NCBI RefSeq assembly: GCF_011762185.1
Contig: NZ_JAASQJ010000004.1
Span: 310,001 to 374,000, forward strand
Origin: Dyadobacter arcticus
GTDB taxonomy: Bacteria > Bacteroidota > Bacteroidia > Cytophagales > Spirosomataceae
DNA length: 64,000 bases
Direction: 5' to 3'
Part shown: piece by piece, positions 34,757 to 42,680 of the stretch
Layout: every line of letters begins with the position of its first letter
Position numbering within the stretch: the first letter of the stretch is position 1
Notes under the pieces: model-generated
Told to the model about the DNA's origin: nothing
Databases searched by the model: none
Seen by the model: only the letters and a program-made list of their open reading frames with translations
Program-made: the position numbers and the translations under genes

Positions 34757-37147
34757 TCAACTCCTAGTAATCATTTTGCGCAATTTAGTTTCTAAGGTCT
34801 GAATTTTACTTTCCTGCTCATCTCCGTAATAGCCGTACCCGTAACCTCCGTATCCGTAACCATATCCGTAGCCTCCTCCATATTTAACACCATTAAAAAT
34901 GATCGAGAGATTTGTGAAGCGGTGAGCGCGCTGCAAATCACTAATACGTTCTAAATGGTCAAGTTGGGTATAATTAAAGCGGACGAGATATAATGTGGCA
35001 TCAACATATTTTTCTATTAAAGACGAGTCGGTGACCAAACCAAAAGGCGGCGAGTCAATCAAGATATAATCGTAATGTTCGCGGAGCTCTGCAAGTAAGA
35101 TTGGAAGCCGCCCGTTACTAATTAATTCGGATGGGTTAGGGGGGATAGGTCCACTGGTTAACACGTCAAATTTTGGGTGTATACCGGTGGGCTGTATAAA
35201 GTCTTCATAACTTCCTTGCCCGATAAGACAATTCGATATTCCATGTTTATTGAGAACTTGCAACCTTTCGTGCAAAGTAGGTTTTCTAAGATCTAACCCC
35301 ACCAAGAGCACTCGTTTGTCAGAGTATGCCAAGCTGGCGGCAAGGTTAATACTTACAAAACTTTTCCCCTCCCCGCCAATCGAAGAGGTAAACATTATTA
35401 CTCGACAACTGCCATCACCTAAATATTGAAGATTTGTCCTGAGTGCACGAAACTGTTCGGCAACGGCACTTCGACTTGTCATCTTTATAATCGCTTCAAG
35501 ACCTGAATTCTGATCCTTGACATCCTTCATATGTCCAATTTCCCCCATTACGGCCGTTCTCGTAGTTCTTTCAATTTCTTCTCGGCTTTGTACTGTGTTG
35601 TTAAGCAGCAACAAGAGGTTGACAATTAGTATTGGGAGAATTAACCCTGCGATGCCGGATCCAAGCCAAACAAGAGCTTTCTGTGGCTTGATTGGCGAAG
35701 TTGAAGCTAACGGAGCGTCCACAAGTCTACTGTCGGTCACTGTCGCTGCATATCCCAGCGCAGTCTCTTCTCTTTTTTGAAGTAAATAAAGATAAAGTCC
35801 CTCTTTTATGCTTTGTTGTCGCTTAATACCGACATACTCTCTTTCTTTTTGCGGTATACTACGTAGCCCTGCGGAAAATCGACTGTTGACCCCTTCAAGG
35901 CTACTCTTGGTTACATCTAGTCCTCTCCTTAAATTTTGAACATTCTCTCTAATTGCCTGGCGAGTATTGGCAATTTGAGTATTAATTGTGCCCAACAAGG
36001 GATTACCGGCTTGCGTAGTTTGTGCGTACTTTTCTCTTTGTATTTGTAAGTCGTTGTATCGTGTTAGCAATGAAACTAGAATCGGGTCATTAATCATATA
36101 TGTTGCTGGCGCAGGCGATCCCTCTCCAGCATTTTTTATGTAATTATCGACACTTTCCAAAACACTGATTTTAATATTTACGTCATTCAGCTGCGCATCA
36201 TTCTCCTTGATATTTTGGAGATACAAATTTGATTCTGCGCTAATGTCTGTGAGGCCTTGGTTTCTCTTGTATGATTCGACGTCCTTTTCAACGTCCCCTA
36301 ACTCTCCCGTAATTAGCCCTAGTCTGGATTCAATAAATTTCAAAGTATTACTTGCCTCACTGTTTTTGTCGTTGAGCGAAGACTGAACATATACATCCAG
36401 TAATTTGTTGAGCACATCCTTTCCGCGTTGTATAGAGGCGTCTTGAAATGTTAACTCTAAAACCGTGCTTTTGGGGTTGGGTTTTAGAATTTCAAGACGG
36501 CTTACCATGTCACTAGTAAGACTTTTTACATCTTTAAATCTAACCTCTACATCTCGATATATTGACTGTGAACCCTTAAAAACGGTAAAAAGCCCCCATG
36601 GGTTGCGAAATTTTTGTCCGTACTTAAATTTTGTTTCTTCATCGTTGATAGTAAAGTGATTGTTATCAACAATATGAATTTGCAAAGGATTGCTAAAAGC
36701 AAATTCAGAAACAAGTTCGGGCTTGATGAGGACTGGGGAGCTGTTGTATAAGTCAATAGTCTTGAGACCATCCGCCGTCTCAAAACTAACATCAAGCTGT
36801 AACTCGCGAATCGTTTGCTCCATAAGAGACTGAGACTTTAAAACCTCAATTTCGTTCTCAACGGACTTGTTGCCGCCGAACTGAGCCATTTCCTCAATAA
36901 TATCATTGCCGCTGCCACCAATTCCTTTTTGTTCATCTTTAATCAAAAGCTTAGCCTTCGCGAGGTAAATTGGCTGAGTAATCTGAAGAAAGAAAAATGC
37001 AGAGGTTAGGGCTAGCACAAGACAAATAGGGAACAGGAACCAATATCTAACGTATCCCCGTACATAGCCATGTAAGTCAAATTTCTTTTCTTCGTCGTCA
37101 AGTTGTTCCTGGTGCAATTCGTTGTAAGGAGTATTCATAACAGACAA
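34757..37147 (-). CDS. wzc: Wzc-like polysaccharide co-polymerase and BY-type tyrosine kinase
   Basis: Inner-membrane protein that controls chain length and export together with Wza and a phosphatase. The 796-aa protein has a Wzz domain with a first membrane helix (about 36-54), a long periplasmic coiled-coil part (about 60-490), a second helix (about 500-520) and a cytoplasmic kinase: Walker A SSIGGEGKSF (about 583-592), Walker A' VGLDLRKPTL (about 625-634) and Walker B YILIDSPPFG (about 693-702). The tail (about 757-778) is a Tyr-Gly cluster (GYGYGYGGYGYGYYG) for autophosphorylation. Length and architecture are complete. It is preceded by wza (54 bp) and followed by a 21-bp hairpin. Confidence 0.95.
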   Translation of the reverse strand: MSVMNTPYNELHQEQLDDEEKKFDLHGYVRGYVRYWFLFPICLVLALTSAFFFLQITQPIYLAKAKLLIKDEQKGIGGSGNDIIEEMAQFGGNKSVENEIEVLKSQSLMEQTIRELQLDVSFETADGLKTIDLYNSSPVLIKPELVSEFAFSNPLQIHIVDNNHFTINDEETKFKYGQKFRNPWGLFTVFKGSQSIYRDVEVRFKDVKSLTSDMVSRLEILKPNPKSTVLELTFQDASIQRGKDVLNKLLDVYVQSSLNDKNSEASNTLKFIESRLGLITGELGDVEKDVESYKRNQGLTDISAESNLYLQNIKENDAQLNDVNIKISVLESVDNYIKNAGEGSPAPATYMINDPILVSLLTRYNDLQIQREKYAQTTQAGNPLLGTINTQIANTRQAIRENVQNLRRGLDVTKSSLEGVNSRFSAGLRSIPQKEREYVGIKRQQSIKEGLYLYLLQKREETALGYAATVTDSRLVDAPLASTSPIKPQKALVWLGSGIAGLILPILIVNLLLLLNNTVQSREEIERTTRTAVMGEIGHMKDVKDQNSGLEAIIKMTSRSAVAEQFRALRTNLQYLGDGSCRVIMFTSSIGGEGKSFVSINLAASLAYSDKRVLLVGLDLRKPTLHERLQVLNKHGISNCLIGQGSYEDFIQPTGIHPKFDVLTSGPIPPNPSELISNGRLPILLAELREHYDYILIDSPPFGLVTDSSLIEKYVDATLYLVRFNYTQLDHLERISDLQRAHRFTNLSIIFNGVKYGGGYGYGYGYGGYGYGYYGDEQESKIQTLETKLRKMITRS

Positions 37148-37200
37148 GTCTCTTAAATTAGTTGAGTAAATTATTTGATCTAGCAGGTATGTGTAAAACC

Positions 37201-38013
37201 TTAAAACCTTAGTCTATATATTATTAAAGTGGCGGCGGTTACGATGCTAAGAATTAGTGGAGCCAATTGAACCACCCTGTCCGTAGTGTTCATTCTCGCT
37301 TTGATAGGCTCTACGTATATTACATCATTTTTATGCAAATTATAGAACGGAGATTCGAAAACGTCCCTAGAAGTAAGATCAACTCTTGCATACTGTCTTT
37401 CGCCCTTTTCCTCACGAATTATCAATAGGTTGTTTCGTTTTCCATAAATTGTTAGATCTCCAGCAAGACTCAAAACTTCGGGAAGAGTAATTTTCTCGTC
37501 AGGAATAACATACACCGCCGGTCTAGCAACCTCTCCCAAAACTGAGACTTTGAAATTAATATTTTTGATATTCACTGAGGGCTCTTTCAAGTATAGAAGC
37601 AAGCGGCCACGTATGGTATCTGCTGCCACTTGTGTACGCAAGCCATTGAGATGAATTTTACCGACTAGTGGAAGTTCAATATTACCATCACTATCAACTA
37701 AATAACCAAAAGGTTGGCGGGCAGAGGAGCCTAAGCCGTAGCTCACTGAGGTAGAAGAAAATTCATTGGCCGAGTTGAAAATCGCGTTTGCCTCGGGATT
37801 TAAGCTGCCGACGACAATAGTAAGCATATCGCCAGTTGTAATAACAGGAACATAGTTTTGTACGATTTTTGAAGAGGAGATCTGCATAGTGTCCCCTTGG
37901 AAATATACAATCGATCTGGGTGATACGCACGACCCTGCTCCTAAGATTATCGCCAGACAAGCGATAGATAAAATAATAATCGGAAATCGGAAATGTAAGA
38001 AGCTTGAATACAT
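37201..38013 (-). CDS. Wza-like polysaccharide export lipoprotein
   Basis: Outer-membrane export pore or periplasmic channel for the polysaccharide. The 270-aa form starts at ATG 38013, which places a lipoprotein signal ending ILGAGSC (Cys near residue 29); ten more upstream codons are open but shift the signal inward. A Poly_export domain (about 55-140, with GDMLTIVVGSLNPEA and LVDSDGNIELPLVGKIHLNGL) and an SLBB domain (about 145-230, VSVLGEVARPAVYVIPDEKITLPE) follow, ending in a C-terminal membrane helix (about 245-265). This is the short form common in Bacteroidota. It precedes wzc by 54 bp and follows the cpsB-like gene after a 224-bp leader. Confidence 0.9.
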   Translation of the reverse strand: MYSSFLHFRFPIIILSIACLAIILGAGSCVSPRSIVYFQGDTMQISSSKIVQNYVPVITTGDMLTIVVGSLNPEANAIFNSANEFSSTSVSYGLGSSARQPFGYLVDSDGNIELPLVGKIHLNGLRTQVAADTIRGRLLLYLKEPSVNIKNINFKVSVLGEVARPAVYVIPDEKITLPEVLSLAGDLTIYGKRNNLLIIREEKGERQYARVDLTSRDVFESPFYNLHKNDVIYVEPIKARMNTTDRVVQLAPLILSIVTAATLIIYRLRF

Positions 38014-38208
38014 ATAAGCGGCGTTGAATTCTAAAAATTTCAATTAATATATTGATTATCAGTTAATTAATAATTGTCAGCCATGGCGACGAGAAGGTAT
38101 TTCCAATTGTGTCCAGCACTTCAATTGATTCATCCTTCGTCAATTTTCAGAATATATACTCAAACTTATCTTGTTAATGTTCAATGCTACGAACACTGAC
38201 AGTTATCA

Positions 38209-38216
38209 CAAATATA
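38209..38216 (-). promoter_or_regulatory. Possible -7 element ahead of the wza-wzc genes
   Basis: TATATTTG on the minus strand matches TAnnTTTG, about 195 bases before the wza start. No matching TTG is found at the usual distance. If real, it gives the wza-wzc transcript a leader of nearly 190 bases, long enough for antitermination control as known for Bacteroides capsule loci. Confidence 0.3.
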
Positions 38217-38237
38217 GAATAAATTCAATTATCTCCA

Positions 38238-38975
38238 TCAAATATTTATAAGTTTTTCGTTTTGAAATGGATATGTTAGTATCCAATTATCACTATTAAG
38301 TTTCTGAATCATGTCTACGTGCTGGATGCGATGTGCATCAGTGCCTAAAAAAGTTATCAAATCGTTTTTTAACAGCCACTTTGCCATATTTGCGATATTA
38401 GCTCCATAATAACCTGATAAGGAAAGAATATTGACTTGTAATTCACAACCCCCGTCGGCTAGCCTTTTGTAGATGGATGGATCTGAAAAGAAATATGTGT
38501 AACGTTCAGGATGCGCTAAGACAGGCTGATAACCTTTGGCAATGATTGAAAACAACGTCTCGGGCGTATTCATTAATGGTGTCGAATATGGCAGTTCAAT
38601 CAAGAGACGTTTACCCGGAAGTGTTAATAGAGGAGCCGATGAATTTAGCAATTCATTGAAATGTTCGTCAATGAAATATTCGGCCGCTGCGTCGATATGA
38701 ATCGTCAATCCTTCATCCTCACAAGCTTTACGAATATCTTGAAGTCCAGTAAGAATGTTTTCAGGAGTGTTTTTATAACAGTCCCACATAATGTGAGGCG
38801 TAGTCACAATATGTGAATATCCTAATGACTGCATTTCTCGTAACATTGAGACGGCTTCTGAAATGGTTTGGACGCCGTCGTCGATTCCAGGGATCAGATG
38901 TGAGTGTATATCTATCCCGATACGGCTTAGGTCAAGATGGACACGTTCTTTTTTGTTGAAAATCCAGTTGAGCAT
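38238..38975 (-). CDS. CpsB/Wzb-type PHP-domain tyrosine phosphatase
   Basis: Metal-dependent protein-tyrosine phosphatase that should dephosphorylate the Wzc tail. The 245-aa protein has the PHP metal sites: DIHSHLIPGIDDG at about 22-34 (His24, His26), VTTPHIMWD near 59-67, AAAEYFIDEHF near 99-109, PVLAHPERYTYF near 154-165 and FLGTDAHR near 213-220. The length matches Gram-positive CpsB/YwqE proteins, and Bacteroidota use this type rather than low-molecular-weight Wzb. It heads the polysaccharide locus with its own promoter candidate at 39049-39056. No membrane segment, so cytoplasmic. Confidence 0.92.
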   Translation of the reverse strand: MLNWIFNKKERVHLDLSRIGIDIHSHLIPGIDDGVQTISEAVSMLREMQSLGYSHIVTTPHIMWDCYKNTPENILTGLQDIRKACEDEGLTIHIDAAAEYFIDEHFNELLNSSAPLLTLPGKRLLIELPYSTPLMNTPETLFSIIAKGYQPVLAHPERYTYFFSDPSIYKRLADGGCELQVNILSLSGYYGANIANMAKWLLKNDLITFLGTDAHRIQHVDMIQKLNSDNWILTYPFQNEKLINI

Positions 38976-39414
38976 ATGAATCGGCCTTACAATTTAACCA
39001 ACTGTTAGCTAAAATCAAGACCGTGATTTTGTGATTGTAAAACTTGGACAAATTTAAGATAAAAAATGCGACTATGGACAGAATTTTATGCTGAAAATCT
39101 CAATTTTACCGAGAACAGTATAATTTGTCTATCCAGTTGTAAATTTCTTTTAGAAGTTTTTTTCAGTTTTATATTCCTCAGAGGTTTTTCGCTCTCCTAG
39201 TTGAATAACGGAATAAAGGCAGCAGATCGGATAAATGGAATACTCGTTATAATTCAGAAGTGTTTTTGAAACAAGGGGGCACCTCGCATGATAAATGAAT
39301 GGCCCGTCCAAGGAATTTAATCGCGTAGTTAAGTTGTATTTGCCGATTATCATTATTGCTAAAATCGCCGAGACATGCAAATCTGGCACGCTGAATTCCA
39401 AAGTTTTTTTAGAA
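38976..39414. other. Intergenic stretch at the head of the polysaccharide locus
   Basis: About 440 bases holding the phosphatase-gene promoter candidate near its left end. The rest is A/T-rich with one 83-codon frame on the minus strand (39150-39401) that shows no family, no signal peptide and unusual composition; I take it as non-coding. This is a natural place for regulation of the locus. Confidence 0.45.
39049..39056 (-). promoter_or_regulatory. -7 element of the cpsB-like gene
   Basis: TAAATTTG on the minus strand matches TAnnTTTG and lies about 75 bases before the ATG at 38975. A weak -33 candidate (CTG, about 22 bases further upstream) is present. Confidence 0.4.
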
Positions 39415-40815
39415 TCAATCGAATTTCCGAGAAGTAGTTAGGATAAGTCCGCTGGAATTATTGAGTAGCTTGCCCGCATCAAAAGCAACGGTTGCACCGA
39501 TGTCCCATTTATTTCGAAGTGGCCGTTTAATTTCGATGTAGGCACTGAGCTGCTTGACTGGTTTAAAAGTCTTACTCGTTTCGTGCGTACCAAAATTGTT
39601 AGAGTAGGAAAACTTCGCATATGTGCTATACTGGCCTAAATCCATATTCATACCCACATGCAATGCTGCTGTTCTATTGTTTATAAAGTAATTTTTTGAA
39701 GGCGAAGATTGGCCGGTTCGGGCTTGGTCAGCAGTAGTAAAAAATGGGTTGCCAAGGCCTAAACCCATGTATGACCAACCTGAGTTATATAAATAATGGT
39801 TTGCATAATTCTCATTACCAGTAGGTGTTGGCTTGGACCAAGTTTCCCCTGCCTGGTTTTTCGTGTAAAGAAATTCGAAAACCAATTGATTCCAATGAAA
39901 ACTTTTCTTTTTTGCCACTTTGTTACGAAAACTTATGCCATTAATACCATCAGCAATATTGGCGAGGTAATAAAGAGCGCCAACCTCATAAAAACTTTGG
40001 CGATAAGCACTTATTTTTATTTTGTTAAATTCTTGTTCAATCCGCATATCAAAATTACCGGCATGATTACCTACCTTACTGAAAGCCCAATTTTTGCCTA
40101 GCACTACCGATTGGTATTTTTGCCAACCCGTCAAAATAAAGGACTCGAAAATTTCCGCCTCATGTCCGTAAAATACTTGATCATTAAATCCACCGTAAAA
40201 TTTTAATCGCCAGTTGGGCTTTCCAATCCTAGCATAAAATGCTTTTTGGTGAAAGTAAGTCACCGCGCGGTCAACTCGTTTTCCGTGTATCGTCTTCTCC
40301 CCAAGCCACCCCTGCGCATAAAGGCCCTTAAAAGCAAAGATCTTCCCAAAGATAGGGATCGCGTAAAATTCCGGAATAGCCAGCTGTACTTTTGGGATAC
40401 CTAATGCATTACCGGAAATAGCAAAATTACCAGTTGTCAGAAGCGTATCTGTAAGTCCGAATGTCTCTTTCATCCGTCCGCCTTTCAATTCAAAAATTCC
40501 AAGCTTAACTTTTGCATAGCCCTCGACCAGAATTAATTCTGAGCCTTTTCCGCCGTTGGCCCTGCCTTCAAAGCCGGCACCCCAATCCAGTAATCTCACC
40601 TTTACCGTGTCATAATCCTTTTGAAATGCGCCGATTAGGCTCACAGACGGGCCGGATAGGGGAAAGCTGCCAAACTGATTGCTGCGCATCCAGAATGGTA
40701 CATGGTCGGAAGTGAAAGAGGTTTGTGCTTCGAGTTTTGCCTTGAAAGTCTTGGATTGGGATCGAGCAATTACAGTTGTCAGAAGCAAGACAGCAGATAA
40801 TAGGACTTTTTTCAT
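39415..40815 (-). CDS. Wzi-family capsule assembly protein (second copy)
   Basis: Outer-membrane beta-barrel likely binding or anchoring the exported polysaccharide. The 466-aa form starts at ATG 40815 (MKKVLLSAVLLLTTVIARSQ), a clear signal peptide; 58 upstream codons are open but lack signal character. Family features are VPFWMRSNQFGSFPLSG (about 38-54), ELKGGRMKETFGLTDTLLTT and ISGNALGIPKVQLAIPEF (about 130-147), then alternating amphipathic strands to the C-terminus (SSGLILTTSRKFD). It is a distant paralogue of the copy at 8.4-9.9 kb and lies just outside the phosphatase gene, pointing the same way as the locus. Confidence 0.88.
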   Translation of the reverse strand: MKKVLLSAVLLLTTVIARSQSKTFKAKLEAQTSFTSDHVPFWMRSNQFGSFPLSGPSVSLIGAFQKDYDTVKVRLLDWGAGFEGRANGGKGSELILVEGYAKVKLGIFELKGGRMKETFGLTDTLLTTGNFAISGNALGIPKVQLAIPEFYAIPIFGKIFAFKGLYAQGWLGEKTIHGKRVDRAVTYFHQKAFYARIGKPNWRLKFYGGFNDQVFYGHEAEIFESFILTGWQKYQSVVLGKNWAFSKVGNHAGNFDMRIEQEFNKIKISAYRQSFYEVGALYYLANIADGINGISFRNKVAKKKSFHWNQLVFEFLYTKNQAGETWSKPTPTGNENYANHYLYNSGWSYMGLGLGNPFFTTADQARTGQSSPSKNYFINNRTAALHVGMNMDLGQYSTYAKFSYSNNFGTHETSKTFKPVKQLSAYIEIKRPLRNKWDIGATVAFDAGKLLNNSSGLILTTSRKFD

Positions 40816-41250
40816 ACGTTGAGTTAAGACGTCTATGCTCCTAATGTAGGGAAAATCTAATTTGATCCAGAATTTTTCAGATATTATTAACAACTCACCC
40901 CTTCTCCACCTCCTTCCTGGTACCGGGACAGATCCGTAAAAAACCGGACTATTCTGTCTCAAATGCCCAACCGTTCCTTCATCTACCAATGGTCATCTCG
41001 TAATTTGTAGAAGTAGTCAAACTTCCTACACAAGTGCAGGAGTGCAATGTTGAGATGACTGCTTTTCCTTAGTCATCACGAACATCGTACACACCGGTTA
41101 GTACAATGACGGGCATATTGCCAAGCCGCTGCCAGAAGCAATAAATAAGGATTCTTCATTTAACAGCAGTAGTTTTTCCCTGATTTAGAATTTTTATTCA
41201 TAAATCATTCTCAGGAAATGGTATCAAATTTATTAACTACAAAAAGATAT
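40816..41250. other. Divergent intergenic region, nothing specific
   Basis: About 435 bases between the second Wzi gene and the DUF1080 gene, which point away from each other. Both promoters should lie here, but I find no exact TAnnTTTG at a fitting position for either gene, and no strong inverted repeat. Confidence 0.4.
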
Positions 41251-41892
41251 ATGAAAAAAGGGGTCAATTCAATTGGTGTTATTTTATTGTTAATCGTCTC
41301 GATCGTCGTTCCTTCTTTTGCGCAGGACGGCTGGATTTCTATTTATAACGGAAAAAATCTGGATGGTTGGAAAGTGGGGGCAAATGCCAGTTCCTTCTCC
41401 ATTGTCGACGGGGCTATCAAAATCGCTGGTCCACGTGCCCATTTATTTTATGATGGGCCGGTTAAAAACCATGTGTTCAAAAACTTTGAATTTAAGGCTA
41501 CTGTAAAAACCACCGCTGGCTCAAATTCCGGTATTTTTATCCACTCGGTTTATCAGGAAGATGGCTGGCCATCAATGGGTTATGAAGTACAGGTTAATCA
41601 GTCACACACGGATTACAAGCGTACAGGAAGTTTGTACAATGTGGTTGATGTGAAAGAAACCTATGTGAAAGACGATGAATGGTATACGGAGTACATTAAG
41701 GTCGAAGGCAAACACATCACGATTAAAATCAACGACAAAACGGTGGTGGATTACGAAGAAACCGATGTTGACAAGAGGGAAGGGGATATGAAGACTAAAT
41801 TCCTGAAATCCGGCACATTTGCGTTGCAGGCGCACGATCCTAAAAGTGTAGTTTATTATAAAGACATTATGGTTAAGCCTTTGACGGAATAA
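41251..41892 (+). CDS. Secreted DUF1080 (3-keto-disaccharide hydrolase-like) protein
   Basis: A 213-aa protein from ATG 41251, with a signal peptide ending VPSFAQ near residue 24; an ATG 11 codons upstream is in frame but spoils the signal. The single domain has the DUF1080 concanavalin-like fold: WISIYNGKNLDGWKVG at about 27-42, FEFKATVKTTAGSNSGIFIH near 84-103, GYEVQVNQSH near 117-126, GSLYNV near 133-138 and the C-terminal ALQAHDPKSVVYYKDI near 191-206. Family members cut 3-keto-glycosides or other glycans, or serve as binding domains. Probably periplasmic. Substrate not known. Confidence 0.88.
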   Translation: MKKGVNSIGVILLLIVSIVVPSFAQDGWISIYNGKNLDGWKVGANASSFSIVDGAIKIAGPRAHLFYDGPVKNHVFKNFEFKATVKTTAGSNSGIFIHSVYQEDGWPSMGYEVQVNQSHTDYKRTGSLYNVVDVKETYVKDDEWYTEYIKVEGKHITIKINDKTVVDYEETDVDKREGDMKTKFLKSGTFALQAHDPKSVVYYKDIMVKPLTE

Positions 41893-41905
41893 CGCGTCGT
41901 TAAAG

Positions 41906-42376
41906 ATGAATGAAGCCGTTCTTTTTGAATCTGTATTGGATCGCCTCCCGAAAAAGGGAGGCGAATTTTATATGGTAGTACCCGATGAAATTGCTGTTCA
42001 ATTTGTCGAGGGCCGGAAACCTGCCAGGGTCAGGTGCAAATTGAATGACCTCGTTGAATTTCAATGCGCGATCAGGCCAAGAGGTGGCGGTGGGTTTTAC
42101 ATTAATATAGGTACGCCGCTCAGGCAGGAAGGTAAGTTTGTTTTAGGTCAGAAGCTTTTCGCCAAAGTCTGGAAGGACGACAGTGAATTTGGCCGCGATA
42201 TGCCTGAGGAATTGTTTGAATTGTTGGAAATGGATGAGGAAGGTAAAAGACTTTTTTACGAGTCACTGCCCAGCCATCAGAGGGCGGTGATTTATTACGT
42301 CGCTGGCGCTAAGTCGGTGCAAATACGGATTGATAGGGCTATTATGCTCGTTAATCGCTTGAAGGGCAAGACTTGA
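41906..42376 (+). CDS. YdeI/DUF1905-family protein
   Basis: A 156-aa soluble protein. Residues about 5-95 resemble the small beta-barrel DUF1905 domain (RLPKKGGEFYMVVPDEIAVQF, VRCKLNDLVEFQCAIRPRGGGGFYINIG), and the C-terminal part (YESLPSHQRAVIYYVAGAKS then IDRAIMLVNRLKGKT) fits the YdeI/OmpD-associated helical end, where a LPxxxxKxYLxWI-like segment is usual. It follows the DUF1080 gene by 13 bases and may share its transcript. In other bacteria YdeI proteins were linked to stress and bacteriocin protection, but the molecular role is not known. Confidence 0.72.
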   Translation: MNEAVLFESVLDRLPKKGGEFYMVVPDEIAVQFVEGRKPARVRCKLNDLVEFQCAIRPRGGGGFYINIGTPLRQEGKFVLGQKLFAKVWKDDSEFGRDMPEELFELLEMDEEGKRLFYESLPSHQRAVIYYVAGAKSVQIRIDRAIMLVNRLKGKT

Positions 42377-42385
42377 TAAAGGATA

Positions 42386-42506
42386 AGTCATTAGTAGTCA
42401 TTTATTGTCATTGGTAGTCATATATAGTAATGGGTTGTTCCCAATCTAACTTAACGATACCTGACTACGAATGACAATTTTTGACTACTAATGACTACCA
42501 ATGACC
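42386..42506. repeat. Long imperfect inverted repeat built of GTCATTnGTAGTCA units
   Basis: The left arm (about 42386-42420) carries two copies of a GTCATTxGTAGTCA-like unit and the right arm (about 42461-42506) carries three copies in reverse complement, separated by about 40 bases. The arms pair well over some 35 bases with a few mismatches. It lies between the YdeI-like gene and the helicase gene and may act as a terminator or RNA-processing site. It has no spacer pattern of a CRISPR array. Confidence 0.65.
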
Positions 42507-42574
42507 GTGAGTGCCACGCAACCCTTTGAGCTCCCCGTTTTCTGTTATCATTTTACATTCCGGCCCGTTTTTTT

Positions 42575-42582
42575 TATATTTG
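42575..42582 (+). promoter_or_regulatory. -7 element upstream of the DEAD-box helicase
   Basis: TATATTTG matches TAnnTTTG, about 100 bases before the helicase start at 42681, leaving a leader of about 95 bases. No TTG is seen at the -33 position; leaders of this length are common for cold-induced helicase genes. Confidence 0.4.
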
Positions 42583-42680
42583 TTCAAATCAAGCGGTTTG
42601 CTGACTGGGAAAATTTGAAGTCAGCTCTTTCTATAACACATCTGCGGATTAACGTTTTTGCGGATTTTAAAAGCTGAATT

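Noticed and set aside
39150-39401. An 83-codon open frame in the gap before the second Wzi gene
   Set aside because: No family, no signal peptide or clear leader, and low-quality composition; probably chance in A/T-rich DNA.
42386-42506. A small CRISPR-like array
   Set aside because: The repeats are imperfect, in both orientations, with no spacers of even length and no cas genes nearby.
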